A DNA stretch of 13,711 nucleotides, taken from contig SLSH01000295.1 in assembly GCA_007130555.1 (NCBI GenBank), positions 1 through 13,711 of the forward strand, read 5' to 3'. Under the pieces are notes generated by a model, which was given only the letters and a program-made list of their open reading frames with translations, was not told the origin of the DNA and did not search any database. A program made the position numbers and the translations under genes. Positions 8,152 to 13,711 of the stretch are shown piece after piece; within the stretch, counting starts at the first letter, position 1; each line of letters opens with the position of its first letter. This DNA comes from Bacteroidales bacterium (GTDB lineage Bacteria > Bacteroidota > Bacteroidia > Bacteroidales > ML635J-15).

Positions 8152-8859
8152 ATGAAATTTGGAGTTATAATTTTTCCGGGGTCAAATTGTGACCATGATA
8201 TGATATATTCGCTTAAAGAACTACTTAATCAGGAAGTCGTGGAATTATGGCATAAGGATGCAGATATTAAAGAATGTGATGTAGTAGTAATTCCCGGTGG
8301 GTTTTCTTATGGAGACTATTTACGTTCAGGTGCAATAGCCACTTTCTCTCCTATAATGGAAAAAGTAATTGAATTTGCGAACAGCGGAGGTTTTGTTTTC
8401 GGTGTATGCAATGGATTCCAGATTCTCTGTGAAACAGGATTACTGCCGGGAACATTGATGCATAATGACAATCAAAAATTTATATGTAAAAATCAATATA
8501 TCATTGCAGAAACCACAGATTCTGCAATGACTTTATTATCATCAAAAGATAAACCTCTTAAAATTCCTATCGCTCATGGCGAAGGTAAATACTATGCCTC
8601 CGAGCATATCATTAAAGATATGCTGGAAAATAACCAGATTATCTGGAGATATTGCGACGAAAACGGAAGATTAACCGAAAACTCTAATCCAAATGGTTCT
8701 CTTATGAATATTGCAGGTATTTCTAATAAAAACAGAAATGTTTACGGTATGATGCCTCATCCCGAAAGAGCATCTGATCCCGAACTGAAAAATACTGACG
8801 GAATACAAATTTTTGAATCAATAATAAAATATCTCAAAATCAAATATAATAAAAGTTAA
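8152..8859 (+). CDS. purQ: Phosphoribosylformylglycinamidine synthase subunit PurQ (glutaminase)
   Basis: PurQ releases ammonia from glutamine and passes it to PurL, which turns FGAR into FGAM in the fourth step of de novo purine synthesis. The 235-aa protein is a complete class I glutamine amidotransferase. The nucleophile is C86 in GVCNGFQIL, and the catalytic His and Glu are H203 and E205 in MMPHPERAS. The PurQ-specific N-terminal motif (FPGSNCDHD) and the GGFSYGDYLRSGA loop are present. Length matches small PurQ proteins of the PurS/PurQ/PurL type. Neither purS nor purL is next to it. This is unexpected because Bacteroides and many relatives carry a single long PurL with the glutaminase fused. 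The gene appears to be transcribed alone and is followed by an inverted repeat. Confidence 0.95.
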   Translation: MKFGVIIFPGSNCDHDMIYSLKELLNQEVVELWHKDADIKECDVVVIPGGFSYGDYLRSGAIATFSPIMEKVIEFANSGGFVFGVCNGFQILCETGLLPGTLMHNDNQKFICKNQYIIAETTDSAMTLLSSKDKPLKIPIAHGEGKYYASEHIIKDMLENNQIIWRYCDENGRLTENSNPNGSLMNIAGISNKNRNVYGMMPHPERASDPELKNTDGIQIFESIIKYLKIKYNKS

Positions 8860-8882
8860 TTTTATCCGGATTAAGGATAAAA
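8860..8882 (+). terminator. Perfect 8-bp inverted repeat directly after purQ, possible terminator
   Basis: TTTTATCC (8860-8867) and GGATAAAA (8875-8882) are perfect inverted repeats around a 7-base loop, starting at the base after the purQ stop. A run of A rather than T follows, so it is not a classical intrinsic terminator. It may instead act as a 3'-end stabilising hairpin. Confidence 0.35.
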
Positions 8883-8927
8883 AACTAGCAATAAATATTT
8901 CTAAATAATTTAAAACCAATAATATTT

Positions 8928-8949
8928 AGCTTTTTTTATTAAAAAAGCT
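8928..8949. repeat. A/T-rich inverted repeat immediately upstream of the rpsA promoter
   Basis: AGCTTTTTT (8928-8936) and AAAAAAGCT (8941-8949) pair perfectly across a TATT loop. The repeat ends one base before the TTG of the putative -33 element. It could be an upstream A/T-tract element, a regulator site, or a weak terminator of purQ read-through. Runs of A and T make chance pairing likely. Confidence 0.35.
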
Positions 8950-8978
8950 TTGTAAATCAATTAAAAATATTACTTTTG
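8950..8978 (+). promoter_or_regulatory. Bacteroidota-type promoter of the S1 gene (-33 TTG and -7 TACTTTTG)
   Basis: TTG at 8950-8952 and TACTTTTG at 8971-8978 are separated by 18 bases, in line with the Bacteroidota promoter layout TTG-N(about 19)-TAnnTTTG. It is the only promoter in the window with both elements, which fits strong expression of a ribosomal protein. The leader to the ATG at 9037 would be about 50 bases, very A/T-rich, and without a Shine-Dalgarno sequence. Confidence 0.65.
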
Positions 8979-9036
8979 CAACTCGAAAAAAATTTATATA
9001 TAAAGTCTAATTTATTAATTTAAGAAATTTATTAAC

Positions 9037-11685
9037 ATGACAGAAGAAACTAAAAACAACGGATTGAACGAAGAGAACGAAGAAACTCAAAACGTTCAGG
9101 ATGACAAACAAAGTCAGTCTCAAGAAAAAAATGAGAAAAAAAGTGAAAACAAATCTGAAAAGCTTGTGAAAGATGAAGAGGTAGAAGAGGTAAAAGAACA
9201 GAAAAAAGAAAAAGAAAAGGAAGAAGACAAAGAAGAAGTTGTTGCCGAAAAGAAAAAAGAAAAAGAGAAGAAAAAGGGAGTCTCCGAAGCAAAAGATGAA
9301 CTTACAAAAGAGGAACCTTCGAAAACAAAAGATAAGATTGTTGAAGAAGAGAAGGAAGTTTCCGAAATAAAAGAAGAGATTATCGAAGAAAAAGAGGAAC
9401 CCCAAAAAGCAAAAGAAGAAACTGTTGAAGAAAAAAAGGACTCTTCCTATAAAAAAAGTACGACTACTGCAAAAACTCCAAAAGAAACCTCAAAACCCAA
9501 AGAAGAAGAAATATTAAAACCCAGAATGGACCCGTTAACTGATTTTAACTGGGATTTAATTGGAAAAAAAGAACAAGTATATTCAAAAGAAGAAAGAGAA
9601 AACCTTGAAAAACTATATGATGAAACTCTAAGTGCCGTACAACAGGGAGAAGTTGTTGAAGGAACTATCGCGGCTATGAATAAACGGGAAGTTGTCGTTA
9701 ATATCGGATATAAATCCGAAGGAGTAATAAATGCAAATGAGTTTCGCTACGAACCGGATACTAAAGTGGGAGATAAAGTAGAAGTTTTTGTCGAAAATAT
9801 TGATAGCGGAGACGGACAGCTGCTAATATCTCATAATAAAGCCAAATCTTTAAAAGCATGGGACAGAATTAATGAAGTTTACGAAAATAATGAAATCATT
9901 AAAGGATATATTAAATGTCGTACTAAAGGAGGTATGATAGTTGATGTATTTGGTATTGAGGCATTTTTACCCGGCTCTCAAATTGATGTAAAACCAATTC
10001 GCGATTATGACATTTTTGTTGATAAAACAATGGACTTTAAAGTCGTAAAAATAAATGAAGAATTTAAAAATGTCGTCGTTTCACATAAAGCTCTTATCGA
10101 AGCAGAATTAGAAGAACAGAAAAAAGAAATAATTGCTAAACTTGAAAAAGGACAGGTAATAGAAGGGGTTGTGAAAAATATTACCAGTTACGGAGTATTT
10201 ATTGACCTGGGAGGCGTTGACGGACTTATCCATATTACAGATTTATCGTGGGGAAGAGTAAATCATCCCGAAGAAGTAGTTAAACTTGATGAAAAAATAA
10301 ATGTTGTAATTCTGGATTTTGATGATGAAAAGAAAAGAATAGCACTCGGATATAAACAGCTTACACCTCATCCGTGGGAGTCGCTTGACGAAGACATGAA
10401 AATCGGAGATAAAGTAAAAGGAAAAGTCGTTGTCCTTGCAGACTATGGCGCATTTATCGAAATTAAACCAGGCGTTGAAGGACTGATACATGTCTCCGAA
10501 ATGTCATGGTCTCAACATTTAAGAAGTGCACAGGATTTTATGAAAATTGATGACGAAGTTGAAGCGATAATTTTAACCTTAGACAGAGAAGAAAGAAAAA
10601 TGTCTCTCGGTATTAAACAATTATATCCTGACCCATGGAAAGATATCGAAAAACGGTATCAGGTCAATTCTAAACATACTGCAAAAGTCAGAAACTTTAC
10701 AAACTTTGGAGTATTTGTAGAACTCGAAGAAGGTGTGGACGGATTGGTTCATATCTCTGACCTCTCGTGGACAAAGAAAATTAAACATCCCGCAGAATTT
10801 ACTTCTATTGATGTAGATATGGAAGTGGTAGTGTTGGAAATTGATGAGGAAAACAGAAGACTAAGCCTGGGACACAAACAAATAGAAGAAAATCCGTGGG
10901 AGGTTTTCGAAACAATATTTACTAACGACTCTATACACGAAGGTACTATAGTGGAAGTTAACGAAAAAGGCTCGATTATTTCTCTGCCTTATGGAGTAGA
11001 AGGATTTGCAACTCCAAAACATCTTGTCAAAGAAGATGGTGCAAAGGCAAAATTAGACGAAAAACTAAACTTCAAAGTAATAGAGTTTAATAAAGATGCT
11101 AAGAAAATATTTGTATCGCACAGTAGAATACATGAAGATGAAGAAAGAGCAAAAATTGCTGAAAGCAGAAAAGACAAAAAAACACAATCAAAAGGAGGCA
11201 AAAAAGTTAAAAATATTGCCGATAAAATGGAAAAAACAACATTTGGAGACGTTACTGATTTAGCAGCATTAAAAAAAGAAATTGAAGAAAAAGATAAAAA
11301 AATAAAAAAAGATACTGAAAAACAAACAGAAGCAAAAATTGTTGCAGAAGAAGTAAAAGATAAAAAGATTGATAAAGAACAGGAAGATGTCAAAGAAAAA
11401 GAAGAAGTTTCAGCAAAAGAGGAAACTAAAATCGTTAAAGAAGCAAATGCCGAAGTAAAAGAAGAAAAAACTGCAAAAAAAGCTACAAAAACAAAAGCTA
11501 AATCAAAAAAAGCAGATAAAGATGAAGAGGAAAAGGAAGAAGCTAAAGCTAAAAAGAAGAAAACTGCAGCTAAAAAGAAAAAAACAGAAAAAGATGATGG
11601 TGTAGAAAAGGCAGAAGAACCCAAAAAGAAAAAAACTACTGCTAAGAAAAAAAGCAAAAAAGACGATGAAGATGCAGAAAAATAA
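9037..11685 (+). CDS. rpsA: 30S ribosomal protein S1 with long Lys/Glu-rich N- and C-terminal tails
   Basis: S1 binds mRNA on the 30S subunit and helps unfold and load leaders, which matters in a lineage where Shine-Dalgarno pairing is little used. Six S1 (OB-fold) domains can be placed at about residues 204-268, 285-352, 372-440, 456-527, 543-614 and 630-695. Domains 3 to 5 have the clearest motifs (GVFIDLGGVDGLIHITDLSW and close copies). The core of about 530 residues resembles E. coli S1 (557 aa in total). The oddity is the flanks: residues 1-164 and about 700-882 are almost entirely Lys, Glu, Ala and Asp, with Lys-Thr-Ala runs near the end. Bacteroidota S1 proteins are usually nearer 600 aa as I recall them. 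The frame is intact through both tails with no stop or frameshift. It has its own promoter and a strong terminator. Confidence 0.93.
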   Translation: MTEETKNNGLNEENEETQNVQDDKQSQSQEKNEKKSENKSEKLVKDEEVEEVKEQKKEKEKEEDKEEVVAEKKKEKEKKKGVSEAKDELTKEEPSKTKDKIVEEEKEVSEIKEEIIEEKEEPQKAKEETVEEKKDSSYKKSTTTAKTPKETSKPKEEEILKPRMDPLTDFNWDLIGKKEQVYSKEERENLEKLYDETLSAVQQGEVVEGTIAAMNKREVVVNIGYKSEGVINANEFRYEPDTKVGDKVEVFVENIDSGDGQLLISHNKAKSLKAWDRINEVYENNEIIKGYIKCRTKGGMIVDVFGIEAFLPGSQIDVKPIRDYDIFVDKTMDFKVVKINEEFKNVVVSHKALIEAELEEQKKEIIAKLEKGQVIEGVVKNITSYGVFIDLGGVDGLIHITDLSWGRVNHPEEVVKLDEKINVVILDFDDEKKRIALGYKQLTPHPWESLDEDMKIGDKVKGKVVVLADYGAFIEIKPGVEGLIHVSEMSWSQHLRSAQDFMKIDDEVEAIILTLDREERKMSLGIKQLYPDPWKDIEKRYQVNSKHTAKVRNFTNFGVFVELEEGVDGLVHISDLSWTKKIKHPAEFTSIDVDMEVVVLEIDEENRRLSLGHKQIEENPWEVFETIFTNDSIHEGTIVEVNEKGSIISLPYGVEGFATPKHLVKEDGAKAKLDEKLNFKVIEFNKDAKKIFVSHSRIHEDEERAKIAESRKDKKTQSKGGKKVKNIADKMEKTTFGDVTDLAALKKEIEEKDKKIKKDTEKQTEAKIVAEEVKDKKIDKEQEDVKEKEEVSAKEETKIVKEANAEVKEEKTAKKATKTKAKSKKADKDEEEKEEAKAKKKKTAAKKKKTEKDDGVEKAEEPKKKKTTAKKKSKKDDEDAEK
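11548..11661 (+). repeat. Degenerate 21-bp repeats encoding Lys-rich units in the S1 tail
   Basis: Two tandem 21-base units (11548-11568 and 11569-11589) encode AKKKKTA and AKKKKTE. After a 30-base spacer, two looser copies (11620-11640 and 11641-11661) encode PKKKKTT and AKKKSKK. The tail therefore grew at least partly by in-frame duplication. The peptide resembles the Lys/Ala-rich tails of histone H1-like bacterial proteins in composition only. Confidence 0.6.
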
Positions 11686-11719
11686 AAGTAGCTGATAGTT
11701 TTATAATATTGGTTTATTT

Positions 11720-11752
11720 AAAGCTATTCTCATACAGGGAATAGCTTTTTTT
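11720..11752 (+). terminator. Strong intrinsic terminator after rpsA
   Basis: AAAGCTATTC (11720-11729) pairs perfectly with GAATAGCTTT (11739-11748). The stem can extend by a T-G and a C-G pair, leaving a 5-base loop. The right arm runs into seven consecutive T (11746-11752). This is the clearest intrinsic terminator in the window. It ends only 11 bases before the rnz start codon. Confidence 0.85.
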
Positions 11753-11763
11753 AAAAGTTATAA

Positions 11764-12675
11764 ATGAATTTTGGATTAAGAATATTGGGAAGTAATAGTG
11801 CATTGCCAAGTGCAGATTCTTTTGCATCTGCACAAGTTGTACTGTGTAATACTACGCCATATTTGATTGATTGTGCAGAAGGAACTCAAATGCAAATGAG
11901 AAAATTTAAAATCCCCTTCGGAAAACTTAAAAATATTTTTATCAGTCATTTACACGGAGACCATTTTTACGGGATCTTTGGACTTTTGTCATCTTTCAGC
12001 TTAATGGGCAGAAAACAAAAAATAAACCTGTATGCTCCCTCAGAACTGGAAAATATTATAAATCACATATTTGATTTTAGTAAATATAAGCTTAGTTATC
12101 AGCTTAATTTTATTCAATTAAAAAATAATGGAAAAAATTTGATATGTGAAGATAAAAATTTTAATGTTTTCAGCTTCCCACTCATTCATAGCAGAGAAAC
12201 TTATGGATTTCTTTTTCAGGAAAAAGAAAAACAACCGAATATAAAAAAAGAATATGTCGAAAAATATAATATTTCTATTGCAGATATTCATAAAATTAAA
12301 AACGGCAATGACTTTGTAACTGCTTCCGGAAAAACTATCAAAAATTCGGAACTTACTATTCCTGCTCCTAAATCAAGAGCATTTGCATATTGTTCCGACA
12401 CAATGTTTTTAGAGAATTTATCAAAATATTTTAGAGATATTAATTTGTTGTATCATGAGGCTACATTTGCGGAAACGGATAAAGACCTGGCGAAAAAAAC
12501 ATTCCACTCTACGGCATATCAGGCAGGTATGGCAGCAAAACATACCAATGCGGGGAAATTAATTATAGGACATTTTTCGACACGATACAAAAATACAGAC
12601 ATATTGGTGGATGAAGCAAAACAAATTTTTTCCGAAACCATTAAAGCAGAAGACGGATTGTATATTGAGATATAA
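11764..12675 (+). CDS. rnz: Ribonuclease Z (tRNA 3'-endonuclease)
   Basis: RNase Z cuts the 3' trailer from tRNA precursors, mainly those without an encoded CCA. The 303-aa protein is a short-form (RNase ZS) metallo-beta-lactamase. The zinc motif HxHxDH lies at H62, H64, D66 and H67 (SHLHGDHFYG), and the further ligands are H142 (PLIHSRE), D212 (YCSDT) and H270 (GHFSTRY). These positions nearly match those of Bacillus subtilis RNase Z. The flexible arm (exosite) for tRNA binding falls at about residues 155-205, followed by LLYHEATF. The ATG is preceded by an A/T-rich stretch without a Shine-Dalgarno sequence. The rpsA terminator lies directly upstream, so expression must come from read-through or from a promoter overlapping the terminator. 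Confidence 0.95.
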   Translation: MNFGLRILGSNSALPSADSFASAQVVLCNTTPYLIDCAEGTQMQMRKFKIPFGKLKNIFISHLHGDHFYGIFGLLSSFSLMGRKQKINLYAPSELENIINHIFDFSKYKLSYQLNFIQLKNNGKNLICEDKNFNVFSFPLIHSRETYGFLFQEKEKQPNIKKEYVEKYNISIADIHKIKNGNDFVTASGKTIKNSELTIPAPKSRAFAYCSDTMFLENLSKYFRDINLLYHEATFAETDKDLAKKTFHSTAYQAGMAAKHTNAGKLIIGHFSTRYKNTDILVDEAKQIFSETIKAEDGLYIEI

Positions 12676-12716
12676 AATAATTTGATAAATTTAGGGCTAA
12701 ACAATTTCCATTTTGT

Positions 12717-12724
12717 TATATTTG
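12717..12724 (+). promoter_or_regulatory. Putative -7 promoter box of surE
   Basis: TATATTTG matches TAnnTTTG exactly and lies 22 bases before the surE GTG, the same spacing as at purQ. There is no TTG at the usual -33 distance. The match suggests that surE starts a new transcription unit, separate from rnz. Confidence 0.5.
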
Positions 12725-12746
12725 TGCAAAATTTAAAGACATAAAA

Positions 12747-13514
12747 GTGAAAGATAAAAAATTAATATTTGTATCAAACGATGACGGAATAGATGCTCCC
12801 GGACTTAAAAAATTAATTGATATGGTTCGCCCGTACGGAGAAGTATTTGTTGTGGCTCCCGAACACGGGCAATCGGGGATGAGCCATTCTATCAGTTTAC
12901 TTAAACCATTAAGAACTAAAACATATCTGAAAGAAGACGGATTAACAATCATAGCGGTTCCCGGCACTCCCGTTGATTGCGTTAAGTTAGCATTAAATCA
13001 GCTTCTGCCAAAAAAACCAGATATAATGGTATCAGGAATTAATCATGGTTCAAATTCGGCAATCAGTGTAATTTATTCGGGAACAATGGGTGCAGCAATC
13101 GAATCCGGTTTCTACGGAATACCGTCAATAGGATTTTCATTGTTAGATTATTCAAAAGATGCAGATTTTGACTTAGCAGTAAAATACAGCGAAAAAATAT
13201 TTTTGCATATTCTGGAAAACGGATTGCCGGAATTTGTCTCATTAAACGTAAATTTTCCTGCAATTAAAGAAAAAGATTTTAAAGGAATTAAAGTCTGTAA
13301 ACAAACTCAAGGAGTGTGGAAAGAAGAATTTGAAAAAAGAAAAGATCCTTATGGGTTTGATTACTATTGGCTTACAGGCGAATTCCACAATTTTCAACCC
13401 GAAGATACCGAAACTGACGAATATGCATTAAAAAATAATTATGCCGCAATAGTGCCCGTAAAAATTGATTTTACAGATTATAGTTGTTTGGAAAAACTTA
13501 AAAAGATTTTTTAA
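12747..13514 (+). CDS. surE: 5'/3'-nucleotidase SurE
   Basis: SurE is a cytoplasmic metal-dependent phosphatase that dephosphorylates nucleoside 5'- and 3'-monophosphates and in some species short polyphosphates. It is linked to stationary-phase survival. The 255-aa protein carries the N-terminal SNDDGIDAPG motif with the metal ligands D12 and D13. It also has S43 in APEHGQSGMSHS and N99 in VSGINHGSN, the four metal-binding positions known from SurE structures. The start is GTG: no ATG is available in frame upstream, and the DDG motif sits at the usual distance from this start. The next gene begins three bases after the stop, so the two are probably coupled. Length fits the family. Confidence 0.95.
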   Translation: MKDKKLIFVSNDDGIDAPGLKKLIDMVRPYGEVFVVAPEHGQSGMSHSISLLKPLRTKTYLKEDGLTIIAVPGTPVDCVKLALNQLLPKKPDIMVSGINHGSNSAISVIYSGTMGAAIESGFYGIPSIGFSLLDYSKDADFDLAVKYSEKIFLHILENGLPEFVSLNVNFPAIKEKDFKGIKVCKQTQGVWKEEFEKRKDPYGFDYYWLTGEFHNFQPEDTETDEYALKNNYAAIVPVKIDFTDYSCLEKLKKIF

Positions 13515-13517
13515 AAT

Positions 13518-13711
13518 ATGAACATGAATAATCATAACATAGATTTAGAAGAACAGAATTATTATAAACCGAAAAAATTTAATAAACCGTACATCGGACT
13601 TATTTTAGGTTTGATTTTTCCGGTACTTTGGTTCTTCGTTTATTATTATTTAAGAACAAAACTGAAAATCAGTTTTATGGAATATTATAATATACTAATA
13701 AAAACCGATAA
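13518..13711 (+). CDS. N-terminal part of a small putative membrane protein (3' truncated)
   Basis: An open frame starts at the ATG at 13518, three bases after the surE stop, and runs past the right edge for at least 64 residues. A second in-frame ATG at 13524 is an equally possible start. The first 25 residues are polar (Asn, Lys, Glu, Tyr). A hydrophobic segment follows at about residues 27-44 (GLILGLIFPVLWFFVYYY), then a positively charged stretch, so it looks like a membrane protein with at least one helix in view. I do not recognise a named family. In several Bacteroidota surE is followed by lpxB, sometimes with a small membrane protein between them, so an lpxB gene beyond the window would not be surprising. 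That is inference from memory. Confidence 0.7.
   Translation, partial: MNMNNHNIDLEEQNYYKPKKFNKPYIGLILGLIFPVLWFFVYYYLRTKLKISFMEYYNILIKTD

Noticed and set aside
9007..9405. Long minus-strand frame rich in Phe and Leu that might be a membrane protein
   Set aside because: It is the mirror of the purine-rich Lys/Glu coding stretch of the S1 gene; its composition follows from the opposite strand and it has no promoter or recognisable domain.
10989..11657. Minus-strand frame of 222 codons rich in Ser and Phe
   Set aside because: It is a shadow of the S1 C-terminal tail and sixth S1 domain, with the same composition artefact.
12690..12701. TTTAG-GG-CTAAA dyad upstream of surE as an operator
   Set aside because: It is a short A/T-rich dyad in one copy; without a second site or conservation it is likely chance.
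1..13711. CRISPR arrays, insertion sequences, tRNA or rRNA genes, defence or phage genes
   Set aside because: No spaced direct repeats, transposase motifs, tRNA-like folds or rRNA-like stretches were seen on either strand, and every long gene fits a housekeeping or envelope family.

Overview
The window is AT-rich and densely coded, and it reads as chromosomal DNA from a member of the phylum Bacteroidota. Four things support this: a type IX secretion protein (PorQ), the Bacteroidota-restricted families DUF4292 and DUF4175, Bacteroidota-type -7 promoter boxes (TAnnTTTG) at five transcription-unit starts, and start codons with no well-placed Shine-Dalgarno sequence. I cannot assign a genus. I see no mobile element, CRISPR array, tRNA, rRNA or phage gene.

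Left block (1-6908, + strand). The tail of a DUF4292-type lipoprotein gene is followed by an EnvC-like murein hydrolase activator whose LytM domain has lost catalytic residues. Two bases later comes a very large three-pass membrane protein (DUF4175 type) with a coiled-coil, Gln/Met-rich extracytoplasmic part. Next are the tRNA-modifying radical SAM enzyme MiaB and a small AhpD-like peroxidase-type protein, all tightly spaced. A small putative lipoprotein with its own promoter box ends the block and runs tail to tail into porQ.

Middle (6918-9036). porQ (- strand, outer-membrane component of the T9SS attachment complex) and purQ (+ strand, glutaminase subunit of FGAM synthase) diverge from a 166-bp A/T-tract intergenic region with one promoter box for each gene. 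A 177-bp gap after purQ holds two inverted repeats and the best promoter in the window.

Right block (9037-13711, + strand). A ribosomal protein S1 gene carries six S1 domains flanked by unusually long Lys/Glu-rich tails (882 aa in total) and ends at a strong intrinsic terminator. That terminator stops only 11 bp before the start codon of ribonuclease Z. SurE (5'/3'-nucleotidase) follows with its own -7 box, and then the start of a small single-pass membrane protein cut by the window end.

Most of the window is housekeeping and cell-envelope biology, and I do not see a clear new defence or mobile system. The points most worth a second look are the EnvC/DUF4175 gene pair, which suggests a membrane partner for a periplasmic hydrolase activator, the oversized S1 tails, the terminator placed against the rnz start codon, and the freestanding PurQ.
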